In this document: positions 11,576-21,851 of the stretch, piece after piece
Numbering within the stretch: position 1 is the stretch's first letter
Layout of the letters: each line of letters opens with the position of its first letter
Source: Isoetes taiwanensis
Lineage: Eukaryota > Streptophyta > Lycopodiopsida > Isoetales > Isoetaceae
Assembly: GCA_021234155.1 (NCBI GenBank)
Contig: JAJEKV010000001.1
Location: forward strand, 28,599,768-28,663,767
Direction: 5' to 3'
Length of the DNA stretch: 64,000 nt
Translations under genes and position numbers: made by a program
Notes under the pieces: generated by a model
Database searches by the model: none
Seen by the model: only the letters and a program-made list of their open reading frames with translations
What the model was told of the DNA's origin: nothing

Positions 11576-13508
11576 GTTCTAGAATCCTACCCTTTTGAGT
11601 TCTGGAGAAAAACCCTAGTAATAGGCCCTCGACGAGGGGCTTGGACAAACGTAAGGCTGAGTAATCGCTCCCATCAAAAACCTATGAATGAAGAAGTCAA
11701 AGCTACCTGCCATCCTTCCTACACATCACCAACTAAAACATAAACTGAAAAAACAATGACCTTTCAAATAGAGAAGCTAGTCATGTGTATCACGCGACAA
11801 TTACATTAAACAATGGGGGCAAAGTGGGTTTCAAGAATAAGAATAAGGTATTGTTTAGAGAGATAAGGAAGCACCAATGAGAAGTTGATGAAGAACCTTG
11901 CAATAAGTAGCGATCTTATGAGAAGTTGATGAAGAACCTTGCAATAAGTAACGATCTTTTGAGTGAACCAGGGTTGAATGCATGCATGTGAAACATGAAT
12001 GATCGCCTTATTGTAGAATCCTAATCTGATATCAATGGCATCCCAAAATTAGACTCATATGAACAGGATAGAACTCTCGACAAGAAGAAACTTTCGTTTA
12101 CTTAAATGAGATCGAGGGCAAAGGTCAAAGGAACTTGTCCAACAAAGAGACAAGACCCAAAAAGAACATGCCATAATAAGGAAAGAAACGTCAAATATGG
12201 TCAAGCCAAGCAGGAAGAATCCCCTCCCCTATGTGCTGACAGAGATGCAAGCTACTGCTGTGAGAAGACGCCGATAAGGCCTGGAATGAAATCCCATGTT
12301 ATAGATTGTGCTCGTCTAACCTGAGAGTACCAATCCGATGTCCGGTTCAAAAATCATTATGCACCTACAGAAATAATGATGATTTCCTTTCGATAGTTCT
12401 CTTGCTTTGATAATGACTTCTGGTCTGCTTTAAGGAAAGAAGATATTGTGAGGTGTCACGGCATTGGTAATCATATGTGATGTGCATCATCCGTGACTCC
12501 ACCTTTCCTAGAAGTCACTTAGATTTGTGCTTCATACCGTGTATGATATACTGCAACATAAATTATAAAGAAACAAGGTGCTGCGCACGGAGGGTTGCCC
12601 TCCATGGCCGGAGAGTGAAGTGGCTTAAGTTGTAGTTGTAGACAATAGAGTGTTTGAATCGAAATTGCTATTTTAAGACGTTGACATTTTGTGAACGTGT
12701 TGGTACGCATTTGCATTACTAAGTTCTGCTTAGGTGTTGAGGTGTTGTTGGAGTAGGATGTAGTTGGACATATGGACTTTGGGATTTGAGCACTTGGTAT
12801 GGAACTAGGATGGCAGAAGCATAAAGAGAAGTGTAATAAAGGAGAGAATGGATGTACATGTTTTGTGAAGTGGCTTAAATCGTAGTTGAAAGTTATGTTT
12901 TGACATTTTATTGAAATTGGTACTTTTAGACAATAGAGTACTTGAAACCATGAGTTTATTAATAGGATGATATACATTGGAGTACTTGATAGTTGATAAC
13001 ATACGAAACAATTTATGAAGAATCGAAATAGAGGAACAAGAGATCAATTTTTTTTGTCAGATCCTTCTCCGTGAGCTGTAATACAAGTACTCTTTTTGTG
13101 GTACGACTTTTGATGTACGTGAGACAAAGTATACTCAATGCCTCATTAATGCCTAAGTAGGACTACAACTTGTTGTAATATACATTTTCCAATACAATGT
13201 TTTTGTTGTTTGGTGGGACTTAAGTTGTTGTGGTAGGTGTTTATTCCAAGAGACAAGTAACAAGGGCAAGAGCACAAATTGAATGGCGGGAGCAATGTTT
13301 GTTTGTGCCATAATTTGCAGATCCTACAATAATATACTTGTAAAAATGTAGAGACAAGATATCGTAGACAAGGTATTGACGTATGACTGCTATATGCATA
13401 TCTTCTTAGCATGCGGTTATTGAAGTTGTTTCTCTTGGTAAGTAGATAATGCATTCCTGAAACAAATGCTTTATAGCTCAATCAAAGTTATCCATACAAC
13501 ATGGCAAC
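11576..13508. other. No gene recognised
   Basis: AT-rich sequence. Two diverged copies of a segment containing GAAGTGGCTTAA and GACAATAGAGT (about 12,615-12,720 and 12,865-12,960) suggest an old partial tandem duplication. A ~50-bp unit containing AGAAGTTGATGAAGAACCTT is repeated directly near 11,880 and 11,920. I see no protein or RNA signature. Confidence 0.4.
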
Positions 13509-13778
13509 TCACTGTTTTATCTTTTTAACCCGCGGGTCCGTTGAAGATGGAAGTTGGAAAGCAAATTCATCTCCATCTTCAAATGCAAGATTGGCTCCTT
13601 GTCCAAGGGAAGGAGATACAACATGCACAACATCTAAGACGCAAGAATATTGATTTGCTTGCTTGTTAAGAAAAGGAACACATTCTCGCATATATTTTAT
13701 ACCTTCCAAGAGCACTACAAAACTTTTATACCCTTGAAGAAGCACAGGCACATCAAGTATTCTCCTTTTAAAGATCAA
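13509..13778 (-). pseudogene. FAD-dependent monooxygenase fragment
   Basis: On the minus strand, about 13,560-13,640 reads DVVHVVSPSLGQGANLAFED followed by GDEFAFQL. This matches the second FAD-binding motif of aromatic-ring or zeaxanthin-epoxidase-type monooxygenases (typically GDAxHxxxPxLGQGxNxAxED), which contacts the ribityl and phosphate part of FAD. The usual leading Gly is missing. The ~45 residues before the motif in the same frame are not obviously homologous, and no Rossmann GxGxxG segment is nearby. A single decayed exon or captured fragment is most likely. Confidence 0.5.
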
Positions 13779-15294
13779 CTCTGGTTCCGTAGCCTAGTAG
13801 ACAATTGAATTAGATTTCATTAGGTAATTCAACCAAATAAATTAGTGGGGAATAAGAACCCTGAATTATTTGATTTGCAAGTCTCTAGTTCTTGAAGGCA
13901 TTTAGCAAGCTCTGCTTGGCCTCTTGAGATTCCTTAGCAGCAGTTCCACCATGTCCATCTCTGATGCTGAGGCATCAGTATTTCATGAACTCCATTAACC
14001 AAGAACATGGTAGATGAGGAAACGACACCCAAGAAGGAGATCGACTTACAAAACCAAAGTAAAACGCTTATAGACACAGAGGCTGTCAGAAACCGAACGT
14101 AGAACAGAGGTTTGAAGGTTCGCAAGTTTTTATCCCAAAACTCCTCTCCAATCGATCACCCCAACAACTCATGCAATTTGAGACCCAAAAACCAACATTT
14201 ATATTAGGATCTTGAATTGAATAGTTTTGTCTCAGGCCATTGATGATGTTTAAGACATCGAGCAGAATGCTTGTTTATGATGTCAGAGTAATCGGGCATT
14301 CCGCTATAGCCAATTTCTGAGCAAGGTGTAGAGTGCAGCCTGGAAATGAGACTCATTATGGGTTTTCTTGCCAAAGCTTACATAACTGTGCTAGAGGCTG
14401 ACCTTTATCCAGTCTGGGACTAATCACAGCTCAAGAACAATGGTTTCCGACCCTTTTTTGCTTGGTCTAGCTCGATCTTTTTATCGAATTTCTTACTTTC
14501 TTCGCCAGCTGAGGGTTTTAATCTAGATGATTTTTGAATTAGATTGATCCACATAGGGAGCCATAAGCACAGTCTGGTAAATTTTAGGGCCAGCAGAGTA
14601 CGAGCCTTTCAACAAGCTGTCTATAGCCATTCACTATAACCTCCAGTTTGCATAATTCCGAGATCTGACTTAATCCAAAGCAGGCAGTGCGTAAGGAATA
14701 CAAAAACCACAAGTGGAAAAAAGGTATGCTAAAATATACTATGCAATAATTTGCATCCTTTACAACGGGATAAATGCTAGCAGTTTATCTACAACAGCCA
14801 GGAACTAGGTAAGCTCACCGCAATCAAGCTGCTAAGGATGTTCAAACCATTTGCTTGTTAAGGATACGCCATGAACCCATTACAATTTGATGAATATTCA
14901 CCTTGTAATTATATCCTTTGCAATTTCAGTCAAATAGAAGCTACCTTGAAAAGCTTCAATAACACAAGGAAATTTTTTTGATATCGTTTAAGGGAGTTTG
15001 TTAGCACTAGAATAACGTCATTTGTCATGGCCAGACCATGGACAATGTCGTGTGACTGTACATGTCCATTTAAATATTTAGTAGTTTGTTTGCGATTTTG
15101 ATGCAAAACCATTTGACAGACTTATTATTTGACCAATGCCATCATCAATTACCAGCATTAAGAGGATTATAGTACATAATATAAATGTAGATGCCACAAA
15201 TCGACTGTTAAAAATGCAAAAAAAAATGAATGCCTTATCATGTCCAGGGCATTCTAGCCTCACAAAACAAATGTTCACATCGACCTTAAGCCTA
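13779..15294. other. No gene recognised
   Basis: AT-rich sequence with short uninformative frames only. I see no repeat unit, RNA gene or transposon terminus. Confidence 0.4.
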
Positions 15295-16170
15295 ACCTTG
15301 AGACTCTAGATGCGCTGGAGTAAGGATTAGAGCTTCAGCTCAAGGATACAGAGGAAGATGAAGCAAGAGGTGCTGCTGTGAGAGAAAAGGCTCATTGGTA
15401 TGAGCATGCAAATAAAGAAAGTTCGAAAGTGCTCTTTAGGCTGGCTGGAAACAGACTGATCAGCAATGGAATAACATTAGTTATGGATGCCAATCTTTAT
15501 TGAATATTTCTTCCAAGAGTACGAGAAACGTTTTGCTGAAAAGCCTTTGCCTAGTACCTATGCAGCGGACCTTCAGCAGTTCCTACCGGCCCTTCAACCA
15601 GAAATCTCAGAAGAGGATAATAGTGCCCTTCTTAGGAACATTACGTTTGAGAGGTTCATAGAACTCTGAAATCCATGCCGCATGAGAAAACACCAAGCCC
15701 TGACGGGTTTCCACCGGAATTCCTCCTTTTGGCACAAGCTCAAGGAATATATGCTGCTAGCAATCAAGGGTGTTTGGGTGGGAAAAGTACTGCACCCGAG
15801 CCTCAGTGCTGTCTTCGTTGCCTTAGTTCTACAGGTGGAGAGGCCCTAATCCATATTAGAATGGAGGCCCATAGCTCCGACAGGAACAATATACAAAATA
15901 CTAGCTTAGCAGTTGGCATTCAAATTAATAAACTAGTGTGCAAAGTGAGAACCAGCCGAGAATTCGAAATACATGATGACCAAAAATAGTGCCATCTTCT
16001 CCATGGCTAATAAATATTCTTAAATACCACCGCGGACTCTTTGCGCAAAGAACTTACTTATTCAACGTTTCAACCAAAGTCGTGCCATCGTGGGACGCTC
16101 TTCCTCAAATATATAGGTCAAGGGTGCCACAAGCACACCACTTCCAGACATCTGGGAAGGTTTTAGAAAT
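15295..16170 (+). pseudogene. Degenerate LINE fragment upstream of the RT core
   Basis: Between about 15,330 and 15,460 the plus strand reads RGAAVREKAHWYEHANKESS, the segment before the RT in LINE proteins where a conserved Trp is followed by a charged run. A later frame gives MPHEKTPSPDGFPPEFLLLA (from 15,675), the conserved K(A/T)PGPDGFPxEF entry motif of plant LINE reverse transcriptases, with PG changed to PS. The catalytic motifs are missing. A further open stretch to about 16,170 (containing PSWDALPQIYRSR) may be more of the same element. Frames shift between these blocks, so it is a relic. Confidence 0.65.
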
Positions 16171-16431
16171 AAGGATTTCAGAGATAAAGGAACTGATTAT
16201 TATAATTCACAAACAACCAACATATGGCTTACCCCTCTTGGTTTCTTCTTCCGTAATCAGTATAAATCTTTCTTATTTACACAAATTAATATTGTAGAAT
16301 AATTGACTTTAAGACTATCCTCTTGACTATACACTGGACTCACAGTCAGACCCTGCATGATGTAACTTCAAGGTTGTTAAAACATCTTTGACCCTCCATG
16401 ATTGTGCCCCTTTATAGCCGATAGCTTTTAC

Positions 16432-17168
16432 CTGTAAACCGGAAACTTGTGAACTCTTCAACACTCGCAAAGCGACATCTTTAGCAGAGTCACCCCGCAT
16501 GTTAGCTGTCACCTACATGGCATCCAAAACCAGTGATGAGAATAGTAAAATAGAAAGCCACAGATTTTGGAAAAAAATTAGCCAATACTCTCATTGATAG
16601 TTATATAAAGTAATTGAACTCTCTACCAATAATTGATTCCTAGCTCTAAGATGTGTATCCAGACGTTCAAGCATTTCATGGACAACCTCCAAGGCTCCTG
16701 GGCGCTCCAATGGTGCTTTCCTACTAGCAATTAGAACATACATACAAATATTAAGATGCTGGCCTTCAGTTTAAAAAGAGATTACAACATATTTTCCAGA
16801 AGTAAAAGCTTACCTAACTAGACATAACTTTGTCACCTTCTATTTCCTTAAGATTATTTTCGTGAAGTGTTGTCCCACTGCTAACAAGGTCCAGAATGGC
16901 ATCTGCAGTACCCATCTGTCATAAATAGAACACCATCAATGAAATATGCAAATCCTTCAGTTTGGGGCTATTAGTTCATCTGTAAGTGCTTTGGTAAAGC
17001 CGAGCTTTTAGTTTGGGGCCACGGTATCATATAGAAATGTAGTTTACAGAATAAGAGCTTATTAAAAACAAAACTGGGAACTACAATATACAGAAAGATA
17101 ATGAGAATTAACAGACCTCAACCATCTCGACCTGTCCACATCCTTCAAAAACTTGAGACAACACCATC
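16432..17168 (-). pseudogene. HISN1: ATP-phosphoribosyltransferase fragment (four exons of a HISN1-like gene)
   Basis: ATP-phosphoribosyltransferase joins ATP and PRPP in the first step of histidine synthesis, in plastids of plants. Minus-strand exons in order: 17,168-17,117 (SQVFEGCGQVEMVE, matching the segment before the product-binding loop); 16,915-16,814 ([20 protein letters not shown], the family signature); about 16,735-16,627 (RPGALEVVHEMLERLDTHLR); 16,512-16,432 (TANMRGDSAKDVALRV ... SGLQ, start of the C-terminal regulatory domain). GT donors follow the exons and AG acceptors precede most of them. Exon 16,915-16,814 ends in an in-frame TAG exactly where the family has Gln (..ESQ). 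The first half and the last exon are missing. This is a fragment, adjacent to an AUG5 fragment on the same strand. Confidence 0.8.
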
Positions 17169-17696
17169 TAGTGAGGTGGATGGTGCGCACCAATTAAATA
17201 TATCTTTGCAAATACCATTAGATGTAAGATGACCACTAAAAATCTTCTAAAGTTATGCCCTGCAATGTAATCATGGTAATCTTCTCCAGCATAGGCTGCA
17301 TTCATGCCATCCTATTTCTGACCTTCATGTTCCAGCAGAAAGAAATAGACATTACAATATATAATCTCTCATTCTCATTCATAAGGAAGTTACAATATCG
17401 TAAAGTACTAGATTGATCTTATATGATTTTCCTGTGCATGTTTATTCCCATGAAGATTCTGACAGCAACTCAAATCTGGTTTCTATCTGCTTCTTTCCCT
17501 TTTCTCATATGATGGTTCTGGCATGCCATATCACCAACATTTTACGTGTACAAACATAAGCAAGGAATATGTAACTAAAAAATGGATATGATCAATATGG
17601 TTGTCATGCATGGGCACTATAGAACATGTGGAACCATGCTTTAGGACTTTTTCATTTTGTGATGAGTCTTCCAAAGTTGGCCCTTATAATAATCAT

Positions 17697-18059
17697 TTAA
17701 GTATTAGCACAACCCAATCCTCTTAATATCCTATAAGAACCAATCAAATAAATCCATGAACTTGTAGGAGGGTGAAATGGCATGTTTCCAACCAAATCAT
17801 GTACAGCGTCTAACTGCCCTGCACGTCCAAGCATATCATCCTCACTCAACAAATTCCCAGCTCCATGGACGTGTATATTCCTCCTAATTTTGTCCACTGT
17901 TTTCTCGGACTTCACTCGCTCCAGAAGAAATTTCCAAACAGGTAGCATGTTACCTCTACAGATCTTCTTCAGGACTTCAGCTGATGGAAGAGATCGGTCT
18001 GTAGAAGAATATTGAGACGGCGATCTGTAGCCCATTTCCTTCTGAAGCCATTCCAAATA
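17697..18059 (-). pseudogene. AUG5: AUGMIN subunit 5 (HAUS5-like) first conserved exon
   Basis: AUGMIN recruits gamma-tubulin to existing microtubules for branching nucleation in spindle and phragmoplast. The minus-strand frame reads [20 protein letters not shown], then [20 protein letters not shown], then [16 protein letters not shown], closely matching the N-terminal ~90 residues of plant AUG5. An AG lies exactly before the first codon, consistent with a splice acceptor; an in-frame stop lies just upstream and no ATG is present. The long coiled coil that makes up most of AUG5 is not found downstream. HISN1 exons begin 530 bases further on in the same direction. Captured fragment or truncated pseudogene. 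Confidence 0.85.
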
Positions 18060-18061
18060 CT

Positions 18062-18290
18062 AAATCCCACACTCTTATGCCTGGTTGCCCAGAGCAGGCC
18101 TCTCCGGTTAGCCAGTTTCAAGTGTGGCTGCCCAACAACGAAAACGACCGAGCATTTACAGCCAATAAGGGGTTTTTAGCAGTCATAGGCATATTTCAAG
18201 CATATACTGGCATATACCTATAATATGCCACAAACCCACATAAACAAGGGTTTGCCCCCTTAGGGGCAACCCAAAAATAAATAATTGACG
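18062..18290 (-). repeat. Dispersed repeat, inverted relative to the copy at 26,030-26,250
   Basis: Read on the minus strand it begins TTTTTGGGTTGCCCCTAAGG, continues GGGCAAACCCTTGTTTATGTG and GGTTTGTGGCATAT, and runs to just upstream of the AUG5 fragment. The same sequence, roughly 75% alike over the first ~130 bases and fading after that, lies on the plus strand at 26,030-26,250 upstream of the ECH gene. The start contains the near-palindrome TTGCCCC.TAGGGGCAA. Confidence 0.7.
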
Positions 18291-18804
18291 AGAAACATAG
18301 AGGATTCATCAGATGCATCTTTTTACTTCATCTTTGATATTCACTTTAAAAAAAAAAAAAATGCACTTTTTCTCTCTCAATCTCTGCAAGTGCTAAAAGT
18401 GTTTCCATTCTCTGAAATGATCATATAACTAAAGTTTCTTATTGGTTGGTTGTGTTGTTTTGTGGCGTCTATAAGAAGTTAAATCTAACGAGAATCTAGG
18501 TATTTCTATATCAAACGGCATGAGCTTTACATCATACTAATATTATCAATTAATATGGTGTCTGGTTTTATTCTTCCGGCTTTATATGTAAATTACATTC
18601 TCTATTCATTGCAATCAACACATTAACTAATCGTTACATAGATGTTTCCTTTAGTAATGGATTATATACTTGGAAATTTGCTCACAAATATGAGTTTGAG
18701 TTTGGGTACTTCAATAATTTTATAGTCAAGGTGTACTTTTTTTCTTGAGTATTACGCATTTGCATCCAACAAATTATATTTTTAAATTTCTACGTAGGAA
18801 AATG

Positions 18805-19712
18805 TTTTTTTTTTTTGAAGGATAAAATTAATTAATTAATAAGAATCAAAGTACATGAAGAGCGATATAGGGGTACACTTGCTTAAGCAATCAAGCATGA
18901 ACGACAATCCACATACCGCATAAACATAGCCTACATCCATTCTCATGGAATGAACACACTGTGACTGTCTACATTGAGGAGCGATCTTTCCCAAATAGCT
19001 GCCTTGAACTATTCTTTTGGAGTGGATGCCTGATAGGAGAGGTACAGTTTGTACCTTAATCGAGGGATTGATGCATCGGGTTGTAACTCTTCATTCCTGA
19101 AAATCTTCATGCATTGTCTCCTCCATATGAGCCATACTAGCCATGCTTCACACAGATGGAAAGCTAGTTTCTTTACTTGGAGCTACCTACTAGGGTATAT
19201 CCCCAGAAGAACCTCTTGACTGGGGAGAGAGGTGTGAAATAAGCATTGGACCTAATGCCATATTGGTTGAATCTCAATGCACAAAAACATGCAGTGTTCC
19301 AGGGTCTCAGCACGCATGCCACACATTAGACATAATTCACTAATAAACGGCCTTATTCTGTGAACCCACATATTCATCCTTAAAGATCGGCACTATTTGC
19401 CATAATAACGTGCGAGTCTTAGGAGGCAAAATTGGATTCCACACCCATCTCCAAATCTTGCCCCAATCATCTCCTGGAGCCTGTAGAGCATCCATCCGAG
19501 GGGGTCAACTCATCCTGAATTGCCAGAAGCTCATAGCGGGACTTGACAAAGTTTGAGGGATCGATCTTCGAGTTACATCGCCACACCCGTCCTGTCCCTT
19601 GTGGGGGGGTATAATAGAAGATTATTGGCCACTCTAGACTAGATCAGGCTGTCTCGTTCCTTAAGTCGAAACTTGTCACAGAATAATTGCTAGGGCACCA
19701 ACTGACCATCAA
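18805..19712 (-). mobile_element. 5'-truncated LINE with zinc-binding domain
   Basis: Minus strand. A T-run at 18,805-18,816 is the poly(A) tail. Reading leftward from about 19,600 the frames give WVWNPILPPKTRTLLWQI, then LCLMCGMRAETLEHCMFLC (C-x2-C ... H-x4-C), then CEAWLVWLIWRRQCMKIFR, the C-terminal region of plant LINEs. The word AGGAAAATGTTT occurs at both ends (18,796 and 19,713), a plausible target duplication of about 9-12 bp. It is the same family as the LINE at 62,529-63,036, which carries LCVAWLVWLIWKRRRLWIF and the same TTTTGAAG junction. Frame changes make it inactive. Confidence 0.75.
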
Positions 19713-20310
19713 AGGAAAATGTTTATGAGCCTTCCGTATTGATCTTGATCTCATAAGATTGAGGGAAGTTTTTGAAAACAAAGTTCATCCCTTATTGTTT
19801 TTCAAAAATGGCAAGCTTGCTTAGATAATCCTTTTTAGAGAACAAAATTTGCTCTTCAATTTATATTCCAACAAACTTTAAGATATGAGTGCAACGAGAC
19901 AATTCAAAGCCAGACATGTCTTCATTGTTTATATTAGTCCCAGACGGCACAATTCAAAGACGTGACATGTCATGATGGGGGATCAGAGCACAACACATGT
20001 CTTCATTGTGTATTTAGCCCCGAACGACACAATTCAAAGTAGTGAGTTAATAGAGAGAAATGGTAGAAAGAAATGTTTGCCTCTGCCTCCTCTATATCAA
20101 CTCACTTAACTAAACATAGGTGAGTCAATAGAAAGAAATGTTCACGTCAATAGAGAGAAATGATAGAGAGAAACGTTCGCGTCAGCCTCTTCTATACCGA
20201 CTGGCTTACCTAAATATAGGGGAGTCAATAAATAAGAAATGTTCACATTGGCCTTCTGATAAACTTTTTTGTAATTACTAACTTGTATGAATCTCATGGA
20301 GAAGATGAGG
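19713..20310. other. No gene; short diverged direct repeats
   Basis: Several near-copies of a ~50-60 bp segment containing CGACACAATTCAAAG and GTCAATAGAGAGAAATG occur between 19,900 and 20,250. No coding signal. Confidence 0.4.
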
Positions 20311-20518
20311 TTATCGGTCTAGCCGGGGCTGATAACAAAAATGCGTGACCAAGGCTATACATCCGAGGCCCGATGTTTGGCACGTAAAGTCGAGGCCCGC
20401 TAAGGCCGAAGGCCGAGCCGAGGCCTAGGTGCCAAATATCTGCCCGTGGACGTACAACCGAGGTCACGCATTTTTTTTTATCAATCAAGGCAAAGACGAT
20501 AACCACCTTATCGGTCTA
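20311..20518. mobile_element. Foldback element (MULE-type MITE candidate) with 11-bp target duplication
   Basis: TTATCGGTCTA occurs directly at both ends (20,311-20,321 and 20,508-20,518). Between them lies an imperfect inverted repeat: GATAACAAAAATGCGTGACC on the left matches the complement of GGTCACGCATTTTTTTTTAT on the right. The central part is rich in GAGGCC/GGCCTC words. A 9-11 bp duplication fits a Mutator-like element. The short internal frame on the minus strand is not conserved with anything I know. Confidence 0.65.
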
Positions 20519-21711
20519 ATATGGGTGGAATAGTACTCATAATTAGTTATCACTATTCCTGCAGAACTGATAATATTGATAAGTAATTATCAATACTCCT
20601 CCAATACTGATAACTACCAATAGTGATAACCAAAAAACAAGGACTCTCACTTTACACACAAGAAAAGAAGAAGAGAACCCACGAGGACCAAGGCCGCAAT
20701 AAATTTCTTGTAATTATTGATTTATACAAGAATTTAGCACTGACGGAGCCATCGCCCTATGCACCTATGAAAGTCGAACTCAAATGCATCTCTGAGTAAA
20801 GGGCCATGTCATTGTTGAATAGATATTTTGAAGAGGGCTTGCAAGTTGGCAATTCTTATGTTTTTAAAATGACGTTTTACTTATTTTAACAACCTACTTC
20901 TATTTGTGCATAATGAAACTGGAAGTCTAGGATGCTTGTTGCAATTTCATATGCAACTGGAAGGTCGAGATAAGCATTACTGGTTATGGTGTTCTTGGTA
21001 TCGCGTCTGACTAAGGTGGTGTTTTTATAGGCAATCAAACTACAAATGTGACTTGAAAGTTATGATCCATCTGAATTCGGCAAGTTAGCTTTACATGGTC
21101 TTATCCATACATTGAGTATTGAGCAAGGTGTGATCATGCTATGTCTAGACAAATGTAAGTAGTTTTAATAGACGTTAAATTGTAAGTACAAAGGTGGGTT
21201 CAAGATGTGCCTCAAAGGAAATTGAATGGAAAATTATTTCACAATCATTTATATGAATTTATGCATGCCATGTTTGGCGTAACGATATTTTTTAATGGTC
21301 AATAAATCGGTCCCAAAGCATGGTTGTTGTCCTAGGTTGTTTGTCGCACAATATCTTCATGGGTTACCTAGGTCTACAAACCATAGTAGCTAACGTGTTG
21401 CCTTAGGGGTAATTGAAATAATGTATAGTGGGTATAGGCATTGAGGATAATCCTTAAAAGAGTCATTTAGCTTTTAAGGTTTAAATACAATGGAGTAAAG
21501 TAAATTGTGAGCACCCGATAAGCAGGTGGCTCACCAACACCGATTTAGGATTTAGCGAGCGAAACTTGTTGAAACGTATTTGTCACTACCACGTAGGTAG
21601 GTGAAGAGGTGGTGCTAGAAAATAAATGGGCTGTGCTCCTTCTGCCGCAGACCGTCCACCTTTTTCTGCCAAAAATCGCTTCATTTTGCACCTTCATCCA
21701 GCTTCCAAATC
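20519..21711. other. No gene recognised
   Basis: AT-rich sequence. Near 20,560-20,640 the words GATAAC and GTTATC recur, perhaps footprints of the neighbouring foldback. No protein or RNA signature. Confidence 0.4.
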
Positions 21712-21851
21712 TGTGACGTTCCAGCGTAGTATACGGTCCTAAGACGTATACTGTACTGCCTCGTCATGCGTACACGCCATCCCGATTGACGTGTACGCCG
21801 GCGTGTAGCCAAGCAAGTAGCACCCTAGGGGGCAACTTGCAAGTACATTTA
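21712..21851 (+). repeat. LTR start fragment related to the histone-bearing retroelement
   Basis: Begins TGTGACGTTCCAGC and continues through GTATACGGTCC, GACGTGTACGCCGGCGTGTAG and CACCCTAGGGGGCAACTTGC. The same ~140 bases, around 90% alike, form the U3 end of the 5' LTR at 48,236-48,097 read on the minus strand. Homology stops after about 140 bases and no partner LTR is nearby, so this is a truncated solo LTR. It shows the family has other members in the genome. Confidence 0.8.

Noticed and set aside
13900-14000. DGHGGTAA on the minus strand, resembling the metal-binding motif of PP2C phosphatases
   Set aside because: Only eight residues match, the frame closes soon after, and no other PP2C motif lies nearby.
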